Assembly: GCA_051453625.1 (NCBI GenBank)
Contig: JBOZIK010000001.1
Span: 37,608,788 to 37,660,742 of the forward strand
DNA: 51,955 nucleotides
Origin: Welwitschia mirabilis
Lineage: Eukaryota; Gnetophyta; Gnetopsida; Welwitschiales
Direction: 5' to 3'
The notes beneath the pieces are model-generated. The model was not told the DNA's origin. It did no database searches and saw only the letters and a list, made by a program, of their open reading frames with translations. Position numbers and translations under genes: made by a program. Shown here in pieces: positions 12,311 to 21,737 of this stretch. Position 1 is the stretch's first letter. Each line of letters starts with the position of its first letter.

Positions 12311-12642
12311 CCTCCTTCTAGCACCAAATTATTTACAAATGTTTTCACAAACCAATGATCAATTCTAATGTCACTCGATGTTGGGTGCTTATTAGGTAGT
12401 TCATGAAGACTCACCACTAGTTGATTAAGTTTAGGTTAATGTTGTTTTGATCATTTGATTTAATTGTGTTCGATGCCCTCCTTTGAGAACCAAATTGTTT
12501 AGGCAATTTCCTACATGAAGTATCAGGTTTAAATGTGACTTGATCTTGCATTATCAAGTTTGGTTGAACGTTGTTTTGACAAGTGAATTTGGCTTGGTTT
12601 GACTACATTTTATTGAGTTTGACACCTTCTTCTAGTATCAAA
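12311..12642 (-). repeat. Three tandem primer-site-like boxes in T leader
   Basis: The minus strand carries TTTGGTGCTAGAAGGAGG at 12328-12311, TTTGGTTCTCAAAGGAGG at 12494-12477 and TTTGATACTAGAAGAAGG at 12642-12625, spaced 166 and 148 bp. Flanking sequence is also repeated, for example TTTAGGTTAATGTTGTTTTG at about 12430 and a close match at about 12560. The box looks like the primer site plus adjoining purine-rich start of a Tat-type leader, duplicated in tandem. Confidence 0.6.
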
Positions 12643-12649
12643 CTATTTA

Positions 12650-13350
12650 CAAAATTTTTCTAACTAATGTTTAACTTTTGATTTTGAGTTATATCATGGG
12701 GTATAAACATAGTTTCATTACATGTGTTACTTCAGCTTTGGAACTTCCTCCATTTTGGATAAGTACATTATGATAAATACATCATCGAATTGGATGCACC
12801 TTCTTAAACCTTTAATTAGTTTTGAGTTCAAGATCATAACATAGTTGATTGAATTGAACTCGCTAATGAAAGACTAATGAAACATGAGGGAGTGAAATTA
12901 ATCCATGGACTTTCAATAAGTCTTCTTATGGTTATACTTTATGTAGATATCCCAAAGGAAACATCATAAGTTCTTCTGTCCTTGATTCCATGCTAAGTAC
13001 GAAATCAAAAATATAAATACCTCATACAAAGATATGAATACATATATTAGAATATTTGGCTTGTAGACTTTAGAATTTAACATTATAATGTCTTGAAAAT
13101 TAACCTAGAGAAATATGATCCCTAACTCTAAAACGTGAAGGTGGAGTACAAAGTTATTTTTTGTAGACTTGCAAGTGAAAAACAAGTCTTGCATTTGAAC
13201 ATTTATAAGTTATAGCTTTTCCATTTAAAAAATCAAAATGAGAGGAACCTAGAGAATTGTTAGATGGCCAGGCAAGATTCCCTGTGAACTAAAATATCTG
13301 ATACTAGGCCAAATGTGGGTGGACTTCTCATGTAATTTCCAAGCACTACA
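12650..13350 (-). mobile_element. Probable 5' LTR of element T
   Basis: On the minus strand this begins TGTAGTGCTTGG at 13350 and ends just before the first primer-site-like box. Its position next to that box and upstream of a Tat-like gag is the main evidence. No second copy of this LTR is found in the window, so its ends are not confirmed by pairing. Confidence 0.4.
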
Positions 13351-13360
13351 TTAGCTGCCC

Positions 13361-13375
13361 TTTTTTTTTTTTTTT
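13361..13375 (-). other. Poly(A) tract, 15 A on minus strand
   Basis: Fifteen consecutive T on the plus strand at the abrupt border between AT-rich repeat and a GC-richer island. On the minus strand it reads as a poly(A) tail at the 3' end of the island, as left by retroposition. Confidence 0.55.
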
Positions 13376-14865
13376 AAACCATGAAAGCTGGTGGCTCCTT
13401 TTTTCTTTTCATACTATCACTTCCTCTGTTTCGATTCCCTCTCCTGTGAGCTTCCCAGTGCCTTTGCGCCAGCATCTTCATTGTCCATTGGTAGCCTTCC
13501 ATGATGCTGTTTTGTCAGTGCTGTTGCGTCACCCCTTAGTCCGTGACTCTCCCTCGCTGCCATCATTGGTTTCTTTTCCTGCCAGCACAGTCTCCTCTTC
13601 TTGCTATCTTGGCTGTGCTGAGACACTGTCAACCTTGCTATCGGCTGGTCTATGCCTTTTGCTAGCACTCTGTCTGTCGGCGTCTTGTCTCTCCGCTCGC
13701 TCATTCTCCTCCAGTCAGATGCTATCTCGTTGATGCTCTCCATCCCTCTGCTCCATGTTGCCTACTGTGAGCTCTCTTCATCGCTGATGTTTGCCTGCGG
13801 TCTTCACCGAGACAACACCACGTGTCGTCTGTGGTATGACATGTTACCTCTGACTGAAGTGCTATTTTCTAGCACTGGCATCTTTCGGTGCTGCTGATCT
13901 CTTCTCCCTTTCTCCTTGTACCCGCTACCTTTCTCCTGTGCTGCATTCCTAGATAGATAAGTATAGCTAACCATAAGAATATAGATCTGTCTAAACAGTG
14001 TTAGCTTCACAAGGCTCCGAGCACCTTTCCCGTCAGTCTGGGTGGACGATCTGAGATGCTTGATTGACCAGATTATTGAAAAAAGAATGGCACAGTAGCA
14101 GATCACATCCAAGTGAAGCAACATCTAAGCCGAGGTAGCCCAATCCCTTTTGGCAGAGCTGGTTTTCCCAATAATAACTGTTAACAACATTGGCAAGAAC
14201 TTGCAGAGAAATGATAACAGTGAATAACATAACCTCTTTCAAAAACAACGATTCAGTTCCAATGAGAGTTATAACAGTGAATAACATAACCCCTTTCACA
14301 AAGCAAAGCAGACAGAAAGCAATATCCCTTCAGTTCTCCTGATAAATGACTTATCTCATACCTCACATAAGAGATCCAGAGATATCATAAGCAGGATACC
14401 CCCATGAGAACATGAATTATATGGAAATTGCCCCGGTTTTTCTAGTGGATGAGGATCCAAACCCCAACCAAGATTAGGCAGCAGATAAAGAAAATGAAAT
14501 AAAGCTTTGGTAATGGGGTCTCGCCCACGGAGAGGTAGTCCTAGCAAGGCTAAAAGCAGCATCATTATAGAAACCACAATCAAAGAATAGCACACGTTCT
14601 GAAGAACATTTTAGATATTATCCAAGTGGCCACTTATATTTAATTCAAGACATGTAATTGCAATGTTTCTCTTTTGATTCATATCACCAATTGCATCTAC
14701 GTCATTTTCAGAGACGATACTTTCACTAAAGGCCACAGTTTTAGTAAGAAAAAGATATTTAGTTACATTTTTTTTTTTCTTTCCTGTGAGATATTCTTGA
14801 TCAGAAGCATAATCCTTTAACCGAAACACTCTTATAGAAGTCCTCTTTTTGAAATTTCCTTGCAC
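13376..14865 (-). pseudogene. GC-richer gene fragment or retrocopy, unrecognised
   Basis: This is the one island unlike its repeat surroundings: its base composition is clearly richer in G and C, especially 13400-14000. On the minus strand, codons 14865-14614 and 14610-14356 share one frame broken by a single stop. The frame contains LELNISGHLDN and then a strongly hydrophobic helix, NVCYSLIVVSIMMLLLALLG, before running into likely intron or shifted sequence. A polar, Asn/Ser-containing stretch before one long helix suggests an integral membrane protein; a plant tweety/PRM1-like protein is a weak guess. A second frame at 14299-14033 contains VMLFTVI twice, caused by a 57-bp spaced duplication (14214 and 14271). 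The purine-rich 13417-13743 frame is not recognised. A poly(A) tract ends the island. Confidence 0.4.
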
Positions 14866-15115
14866 TCTGACTAAAATCTAAGGATATGCACAATCCTTAA
14901 GAACTAACACCTTTGTAGGACAAAAGGCTTTAATCAAAGTAGAATAGGATGCACCACTCAAGTGAAATATTTCACTGTTTCAAGTATTTTTTCAATTAGT
15001 TTTTCCTTTAGTATGCATGATTAACAATATATTCTTACTTGAGCGATGGTTAGAGTTAGTGCTAAACAAAAGCCAATGATCATAGTAACAAGACATCATA
15101 ATAAATGATGATTTA
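14866..15115. other. Spacer before element 1
   Basis: Short stretch with no recognised content, ending in the target duplication of element 1. Confidence 0.4.
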
Positions 15116-15120
15116 AAAGG
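15116..15120 (+). repeat. Target-site duplication of element 1, left copy
   Basis: AAAGG, identical to 23957-23961 directly after the second LTR. A perfect 5-bp pair at the exact LTR borders is the normal mark of LTR-retroelement integration. Confidence 0.85.
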
Positions 15121-15202
15121 TGTTGCGCTGCCAATTTGTAGTTATTTGATAGGGTTTTATGAGCTATTTTGCAGGACATTTATACAAGTTTAGATGCAAG
15201 TC

Positions 15203-15278
15203 TGAAGATTTTGAAGAATCAATAGAAGATCTCAGAAATATGAAGATTTTGAAGAATCAATAGAAGATCTCAAAAATA
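15203..15278 (+). repeat. 38-bp tandem duplication within 5' LTR
   Basis: Two adjacent 38-bp units differing at one base (CAG against CAA). The 3' LTR has one unit only, so the duplication arose after insertion. Confidence 0.85.
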
Positions 15279-15385
15279 TGGAATTCTTAGTATTATTTAA
15301 TGCACATTTTGATACTCATGGCTATGGAGGAAGATTATTGATAGTAAAGGCCAGCTTCTCCTCACTTAAATGAATAAAGAAGATT

Positions 15386-15427
15386 GTCGTCCCCTCTATC
15401 CTTCCCACGACAAATAGGACAATGACA
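15386..15427 (+). promoter_or_regulatory. Palindromic motif copy, LTR U3
   Basis: GTCGTCCCCTCTATCC, a short spacer, then ACAAATAGGACAATGACAC. It is an instance of the family motif described under findings, about 260 bp into the LTR. The role is unknown; a protein-binding or RNA-folding element is an inference. Confidence 0.6.
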
Positions 15428-15495
15428 CTATTAGATTCTAACATGGACTACTGAGTCATCTACTGAGTTACCTGTTGAGTAATCTTTTATAAGGA

Positions 15496-15540
15496 GTTGT
15501 CGTCGCCATCAACGTCTGGACGATAGATAGAATGACATTG
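15496..15540 (+). promoter_or_regulatory. Palindromic motif copy, LTR U3
   Basis: GTTGTCGTCGCCATCAACG then TCTGGACGATAGATAGAATG. It is the second copy, 110 bp after the first. The same spacing is seen in the 3' LTR (23105 and 23218) and in element B. Confidence 0.6.
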
Positions 15541-15644
15541 ACAGTGTAGCCAACTCTGACAACCGACCTTTCACTATTTTGTCTATTTCTTCTTTGTAAA
15601 GGAGCACGTATTGCAGTGCCTTGTCATTTTCTAGTTTGTAACCC

Positions 15645-15652
15645 TATAAATA
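15645..15652 (+). promoter_or_regulatory. TATA box of 5' LTR
   Basis: TATAAATA within CCCTATAAATAAGACTC, conserved in all four LTRs of the family in the window. Transcription would start about 30 bp downstream. Confidence 0.65.
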
Positions 15653-16209
15653 AGACTCTCCTTCAACTCTTCTCTCTATCTTTGTTACACAGGAAATTCT
15701 CATAACAGGATATCAAAAGGTAAGAGATCCATCTCGAGAGTTGCAAAAAGACATTCCCTTAGTGGACGGTTATGTATTCTTCATTGACGCCCAGTTATTT
15801 TGTAATCTAGATGTTTGGTTTCTTTTAATATAAAACCGTATTTGTCATATATGCATGTTAGTTTGTTAGACGTTCCTTATGGTTTATATTACTCTTAATA
15901 TGGTGAAAATTTCATTAGTAATATATATCATTAAAGGTAGTCTTTATTAAGGCTGAAAGAAAGTAGTTTTTAGTTGCATTTACATTTGCATTATATCTTT
16001 ACTTTCTGCATGGTTCTTTAAGTTCAGTTACTTTACGTTAATGAAAATCAATCGTTGTTCTTTTCTTGTAAGTCTTCAATAAGATACGATATTCAAGATT
16101 ACTCCCCACTAGAGTAGTATGTTATATTGTGCAAAGATAGCTATTTTATTTATAAATGACAGGATCTTTCTGAATATAAACGTTTGCATAAATACGCACC
16201 ACAACAAAT

Positions 16210-16227
16210 TAGCACCATTGCTAAAAA
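16210..16227 (+). other. Decayed tRNA-Asp primer binding site, element 1
   Basis: TAGCACCATTGCTAAAAA, three bases after the LTR end. Compared with TGGCGCCGTTGCCGGGGA, ten of 18 positions match and all eight differences are G to A or C to T. It would no longer bind the primer well. Confidence 0.65.
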
Positions 16228-16381
16228 GGTTGTTGAGGAGTATAAGGATTGTTGTCATTTGGGTGAGTAAATCAGATCTTTTTTTGGTTATTTATTTGTA
16301 GTGATGTTGTATTTTAATTAGGAACTATAGGTTTTATTTTGTTTGTAGTTTTTCAGTTTTAGTTTCTATTGTGAAATAACT

Positions 16382-16421
16382 ATCGTTCCCTCTGTCATCC
16401 TCAAGGCAGTCAAGATGATAG
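16382..16421 (+). promoter_or_regulatory. Palindromic motif copy in leader
   Basis: TCGTTCCCTCTGTCATCC then CAGTCAAGATGATAG. It lies in the transcribed leader between primer site and gag, not in the LTR, so copies of the motif would be present in the RNA. Confidence 0.55.
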
Positions 16422-16490
16422 TATGTGATTTTAGTTTGCATTTTTTGTTTTATTTTTAGATTTCAATTTTCTATAATAAAATCAGTCTTT

Positions 16491-16531
16491 GTTATCTCTT
16501 CTATCATCTGGATGGACCAGGAGGATGATAG
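16491..16531 (+). promoter_or_regulatory. Palindromic motif copy in leader
   Basis: GTTATCTCTTCTATCATC then TGGATGGACCAGGAGGATG. Second leader copy, about 109 bp after the first. Confidence 0.55.
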
Positions 16532-16597
16532 CATGTCTATATTTTCAGTTTTCGACCTCCTACTCTATTAAGTTTTTATTTTCTACTCTCTATGTAC

Positions 16598-16640
16598 ATC
16601 ATTCCTTCTGCCATTTTCATGATGGATAGGATGATAATAT
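16598..16640 (+). promoter_or_regulatory. Palindromic motif copy in leader
   Basis: ATCATTCCTTCTGCCATTTT then GATGGATAGGATGATAATAT. Third leader copy, about 107 bp after the second, giving a regular spacing near 110 bp. Confidence 0.5.
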
Positions 16641-16929
16641 GTTGTTTTTTATTTTGTTTTCTATTATTTTATATTTGCAGGATGCTGTGACATGGTCAAC
16701 CTAGAGAAGAAGTATCAAAGAGAAAGAATGTTGATAAAAAAGAACATTAGAGAAGGACTAGTAAATTTAGAAATTAAATCAAAAAAGCAATTTCTTGGTA
16801 CATATAATCCTCTTTCTAAATTTATTTTTTTCTAAATCAAACCCCATTAAAGAAAATCTTATTGAAGGAGAAAATTGGTGTACAATGTTGAGCACTACCC
16901 AAAAAAAAAGTAAGTTGTATGATTCTTAA

Positions 16930-17147
16930 CTCCTAATCCTAATGTAAACCTTAACCTGAGGAAATGGCTAGCTAATAAAAAATGAGATATTCAAACCCCT
17001 TTTGATTTACCCTTAGGAGACGATGTTAAACTAAAGAACCTAAATGCCTATCCAACCTTTAGTGGAGAAGATGATGAAGATACCCTTTAACATATTACAG
17101 ATATAGAATAATTAATCTTACCTCAGGGAATGGAAAGAAAAAATTAG
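16930..17147 (+). pseudogene. Athila-type gag start, first copy
   Basis: Encodes an IQTPFDL-like segment, then KLKNLNAYPTFSG, DEDTL and HITDIE. The same order occurs at 17600-17720 and in element C at 51780-51910, so it is the family's Gag N-terminal region. Stops replace Gln codons. It ends at the N gap. Confidence 0.6.
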
Positions 17148-17261
17148 NNNNNNNNNNNNNNNNNNNNNNNNNNNNNNNNNNNNNNNNNNNNNNNNNNNNN
17201 NNNNNNNNNNNNNNNNNNNNNNNNNNNNNNNNNNNNNNNNNNNNNNNNNNNNNNNNNNNNN
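17148..17261. other. Assembly gap, 114 N
   Basis: Run of N. Sequence before it (from about 16650) and after it (from 17262) is a homologous duplicate, offset by 616 bp. Confidence 0.99.
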
Positions 17262-18800
17262 CTTTATCTTATTTTCTATTGTTCTCTATTTGCAGGATAC
17301 TATAATATGGTTAACGTAGAAAAGAGATGTCAAAGAGAGAGGTCGTTACTAGAGAAGAACATTAGAGAAGAACTAGTAAACTTAGAAATCAAATCAGAAA
17401 ATCATTCTTCAGGTGCATACAATCCTCCTTCTAAATTTATTTTTTCTGAATCAAACACATTAAAGCAAATCTTGTAGAAGGAGAAAATCAATTTACAATG
17501 TTGACTACAATCCAAGAAAAAAACAAGTTCTAGGGTTTTCAACTCCTAGTCCTAATGCAAACCTCACTCTAATGGAATTACTAGCCAATAAGAAATGAGA
17601 AATTCAAAATCATTTGATTTATCCTTAGGAGATGATGTTGAACTAAAGAACCTAAATGCCTATCCAACTTTTAGTGAAGAAGACAGGATCTCTTTCAACT
17701 TATTGCAGACATAGAATAATTAATTCCTACCTTAGGGAATTAGAAAAAAAATTAGTAATAGAACATACATGGGAATCTTTCCCATGACATTAAAAGAAAA
17801 GACTAAAAATTGGCTAAAAACTATCCCATACAAAATTCTAAAATTTTGGGGTTAGATCTAGAAAACTTTCATTAAAAGATTCATTACTGAAGAAACTATT
17901 AAAAAAAGGAAAAAGAAAGTAATAAACTTTCAACAAAAATCAAATGAGGATTATGCTTCCACATATGAATGTTTCTTTGTAGCAACCTATTCTAATCTAG
18001 TAGATGCTTTTTTATAAGAAAAACTAGTTAACTATTTTTATAGTGAACTAAATCCCCACATAAAACAACTTATAAACTTCTCTTGTGGTGGAAACCTTAT
18101 AAACCTCGCATTAGAAAATGCCTAGAAAATATTAGAAGAACTTGTAGAGGTTAGTCAAACTTGGCCAACGTCTAAAGAAAACCATATTATAGGCCCACAT
18201 ATCAAAGATTTAAAAGAGTTTAAATAAGAAAATAAAGTGGACTACAACCTTGCAAATATGATTAGAGACTTTACAACAACTTTGAAAAATATACTAAAAT
18301 GATCTTAAATGCCAAATCAACAACTAAGAGAAATGTTGTGCCAAATTGATAAGGATAATTATCACCTTACCAAGGATTGTCCACTCTTACCAACATACAA
18401 AAAGAAAATACATAAAAAAGTTTGCACCTTCAATCAAACATTTCTAAACATTATAAATCAAAATCAGGCACAACCTAGGTTGAATACACTTTTTGAAAAG
18501 AACTCTCAACCTTTTAAAAACCAATTCGAAAACTCAAACTTTTAACCAAGTACATCAAATTTCCAACATCAAGATGATTATCTTCAAAACTCTATTGATA
18601 ATTTTACAAAATTATAAGAGAAACAAAATGGCAACATTGAAAGCTTAGTAAATGTCCTTCAACAAACCATGTTGGCAAACTAAAGACCTCAAGGAACATT
18701 AGCTATACAACATTTACTAAAACCCAATGAAATAAGAAAAGACTATAAGGTTATGACAAGAAGTGGAAAAAAAATAAACCCTCCTTCTTATGAAGCATCA
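17262..18800 (+). pseudogene. Athila-type gag, second copy and body
   Basis: Starts again in the leader, repeats the Gag N-terminal region, then continues through a capsid core: LGIFPMTLKEKTKNWLKTI at about 17770-17830, a PF-like turn, FIKRFI at 17869, and INFSCGGNLINLALENA at about 18070-18120. This is the order of Athila Gag: LxLFPFSLxxKAxxWL, then FLxKF, then a (S)CGG box. A zinc-knuckle remnant at 18339-18380 reads C-Q-I-D-x(4)-H-x(4)-C, with the second cysteine replaced by Asp. Many stops are at former Gln or Trp codons. The product would be the structural protein of virus-like particles. Confidence 0.75.
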
Positions 18801-19089
18801 ACCTCTCAAAATAACATTTAAGATGATGAGGAAGAAGAGGAAGACATTAAAATATTATAATATTATAACTTTCCTTCTCTTAGTAAAAATAAAAGAAAAA
18901 TTCTTTACAAAAGCAACCAGCTCTCCCTTGGCTTGATAACTTAATAATAATTTTATTTTTAACGAATATTTTAAAGCCTTAATGAAAAATATAAGTATAA
19001 ACTTACCTTTCTAGAAACTTTTACAACAAATTATAGGGTACTCAAAACTATAGAAAGATTTAACAAGAAGAAAACAAAAGTAAGTTATC

Positions 19090-19587
19090 CCTAGCAAAGT
19101 CTTTCTAACAGAATCCCTCACAAATTTAGTGTTATAAAAATATTTTAAATTTAAAGATCTAGGGAAAGCAACGGTAAATGTTATGTTAGAAGGAAACAAA
19201 AAGATTAGGAGAGCTTTAATTAACAGTGGAGCAAGTGTTAATATCATGCCACTACACATTTGTAAAAGACTTGGTTTAGAGGGTAGAATAGAGCCTACTC
19301 AAATTGTTTTAGAGTTAGCAGTTACTTTAGTTAAGAAACCCTTAAGGGCCATCAAAGATCTAGTGATCCAAATTAAAGAAGCTTGCTATCCAATAGATAT
19401 AATTATCATAGAATTCAAATTCAATAGAGGATACCCATTACTTCTAGGACAAGCCTTCTCTGCAACAGCCCACTGCATTATTGTTACAAGGATAGGAATG
19501 ATGAAGTATTACCTCGAAAATAAAACATTTTTATTTAGAGTTTTTGATGTAACTAAGAAAGACCTAGATGATGAAATGGACCTATAA
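19090..19587 (+). pseudogene. Aspartic protease (retropepsin) of element 1
   Basis: A 134-codon open stretch, 19183-19587, carries the Athila-type protease. INSGASVNIMPLHICKRLGL corresponds to the family's (D)LGAS(I/V)NLMPxSxxxxLGL. It continues with a PTQIVLELA region, then YPIDIIIIEF, and GYPLLLGQAFSATAHCII in place of (P)IILGRPFLATAxxxI. The catalytic Asp is Asn here (AAC at 19222-19224), one G to A change from GAC, so it cannot cleave. The apparent start codon lies inside the domain; the domain begins near 19090. Intact members would cut the Gag-Pol polyprotein. It is the best preserved frame in the window, followed by an acidic tail to about 19870 and no RT. Confidence 0.8.
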
Positions 19588-20293
19588 GATAATATCAAAC
19601 CAACTTTATTCATTCAACATCATTCTTTTGAAAAAAGAGAGCTAACATTACATGTTGATCCACTTGAGATTAAAAATTTAGAAATCATTGATAAATCCAA
19701 CCTTGAACATGATTTTTTAGATGAAAAAGAAATAAAACCCTTAGATTTCAAGGAAGTTTATCTCTTAAATAAAAACTGACACCTTGAGGGAGATTATCCA
19801 CTGCATGAGCTAGAAATTGAAAATCATAATTTGAACTTAAATCTTAACAAAAAATTTCTAATGGACTAGAACATATTTTCCTTTATAATAATTAAAACAA
19901 AACTTTCTAAATCAATGTAAATATTTTACTAGAGTCAACATTAATCTCTCCTTTGACTTCCAAAATTCATGCTTTTATAAGGTCTCATAGAAATTTACTT
20001 CTCGCTCTCTTCCTCCAATTGATTTTACTCAAAAATAATTATATACCTCTTATGTTTTATTAATTGGTAAACATCTGGTTTGGACCTTATTTACCTGAAA
20101 GAAGGTAATATCCTTAGACTATCAAAATACATCATTTCCCTTTTTTCTTTCTTTTCAATTAAAAGTGTGACTAGATTTTAGGATTTAAATAAAATTTATT
20201 TTTACTTTGATTTAGTGTTTCTTTTTTTGTCTTATGTTTTATGATTTTGAATTTTATTTTATTTTTAGATTTCTATTTCAGTTTTCTGTGTGT

Positions 20294-20333
20294 GTCGTTC
20301 CTTCTGTCATCCCCATAACAGTCAAGATGACAG
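20294..20333 (+). promoter_or_regulatory. Palindromic motif copy, 3' region
   Basis: GTCGTTCCTTCTGTCATCCC then AACAGTCAAGATGACAG. This is the cleanest copy: GTCATC and GATGAC form a perfect 6-bp inverted pair around a 14-nt loop. Confidence 0.65.
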
Positions 20334-20401
20334 TCTTTGTTTTCATCTTATGCCTTTAGTTTTCTGCTAGATTTCTGTTTTCTGTCTTTACTTTCTATTT
20401 T

Positions 20402-20445
20402 TATCATCCTCTCTGTCATCTGGATGATGTGAAGAATGATCGTCA
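20402..20445 (+). promoter_or_regulatory. Palindromic motif copy, 3' region
   Basis: ATCATCCTCTCTGTCATC then TGGATGATGTGAAGAATG and ATCG. It is 108 bp after the previous copy, so the pair spacing of the LTR is repeated here. Confidence 0.6.
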
Positions 20446-20954
20446 GTTAATTTGCTTTTCTATTATACATTTCTGATGTCTCTATTAAGATTTTTAACTT
20501 AACCACTTAAGAATTTTAGGAAGTTAATGGGAAAAGGCTGAAAATTTTCAAGCAACTATCTGAATTTTCTCTTAGTTTTTTTTTTTAGAGGCTATTATGA
20601 TATTACTTAATCATCTTTTAAACATGATTTATGTATTTATTTTCATGACTAGTCTTTGACTTAGGCATTTTACAATGGTAAGATTGGATTAACCCAATCT
20701 TAAGACATTGATACATCTGTGAACTTTAGTTTAAAGGAAGATGATTCATTTTTAATATTTTTCTTAATGGTGAAAAGGTATTAGATTATTTAAGGATGTT
20801 TGTTTCTGTTTTCATCTTATAACTTCATCTTTGTCTTTTAGAGTATTTGGTCATGTGAAATGTTTTCATGTTTGCTAACAACATAGAAGAGTGAAATAAG
20901 GTCATGATGCTTTCTTTATATTTGAGATATTTCAAAAACATGGTCATCATGATT

Positions 20955-21155
20955 TCCTATCATAAGTACAATGGGGTAGATATTTCTGAAATATTCCTTT
21001 AGTAGTGTAATATAGTAGCTGTGGAAACTCCACTAGGAGGTCAGTTAACCATGCTTCATAGGTCTTTACTTCTCTAATGGTGGTTGCACTCCCCTCATCA
21101 TGGATAATAAAATAATAATAAAAACTAGGAGGCTATGGGATTAGTGGTGTCCTTA
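20955..21155 (+). repeat. Conserved 3' non-coding block, copy 1
   Basis: Contains GGGTAGATATTTCT, then AGCTGTGGAAACTCCACTAG, GTTAACCATGCTTCATAGGT, TTGCACTCCCCTCATCATGG and GGCTATGGGATTAGTGG. GTGGA and TCCAC are a 5-bp inverted pair around AAC. Homologues lie at 21738-21945, 35522-35740 and 1385-1228 (minus). Confidence 0.75.
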
Positions 21156-21526
21156 GTATCATTAGAGGTATTGCTTATTTTCTAGACTCTTAATCCTTCT
21201 ACATGATCATTTCAACTCTTAAGATTCTAGTGTTTGTTTTGAGATGTTGGTATGTGAGTTCATTTTTGAGTAATTATTTGGTCTGGTCATTTATTATTTA
21301 AAGCATTTCAGTTTTAGCATTATCATAACCACTGCCTTATTGAATAGAATTTTTTATATATTAAGTCACGCATTTTAAAATCAAGTGATTTATGATTTGT
21401 TTCATGGAAGACTACTAGGTTAAAATGTTAGATAGATAAACTATCTTTTATTTATGTTACCTTATGTCCATTTTTTTAATTTTCTTTTATGGTTTGGTTC
21501 ATTATTTCAAAGCCATTTTTGTATTT

Positions 21527-21626
21527 NNNNNNNNNNNNNNNNNNNNNNNNNNNNNNNNNNNNNNNNNNNNNNNNNNNNNNNNNNNNNNNNNNNNNNNNNN
21601 NNNNNNNNNNNNNNNNNNNNNNNNNN
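21527..21626. other. Assembly gap, 100 N
   Basis: Exactly 100 N, the usual placeholder for unknown size. Sequence 20844-21526 before it and 21629-22311 after it are homologous, offset by 785 bp. Confidence 0.99.
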
Positions 21627-21737
21627 ATTATTTGGTCATGTGAAATGTTTTTTTTATACCAAAAAAAAAAAAGAAGAAGAATAAGAAAGAGAGGTAAAAT
21701 AATACTATGATATTTTATTTGAGATATTTTTAAAAAA

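Larger units (their letters stand above)
15121..16206 (+). repeat. 5' LTR of element 1
   Basis: Begins TGTTGCGCTGCC and ends CACAACA. It pairs with 22871-23956, same length of 1086 bp, roughly 80-85% identical in the segments compared by eye. It carries two copies of the palindromic motif (15386-15427 and 15496-15540), a TATA box at 15645, and a 38-bp tandem duplication (15203-15240 and 15241-15278) missing from the other LTR. Confidence 0.93.
19600..20940 (+). other. Post-protease region of element 1, no pol
   Basis: After a degraded Glu/Asp/Lys-rich tail to about 19870, sequence is non-coding in all frames where reverse transcriptase would start. It carries two further palindromic motif copies at 20294 and 20402. 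The sequence is continuous here, without N, so loss of RT is real in this contig. Confidence 0.65.

Noticed and set aside
13446-13897. Plus-strand frames with Ser/Leu-rich, signal-peptide-like translation
   Set aside because: They are antisense to a purine-rich minus-strand region; the poly(A) and longer frames place sense on the minus strand.
16382-16640. CRISPR-like array, because of regularly spaced repeats
   Set aside because: Repeats are imperfect, spacers are not unit-sized or unique, and this is plant retroelement leader sequence.
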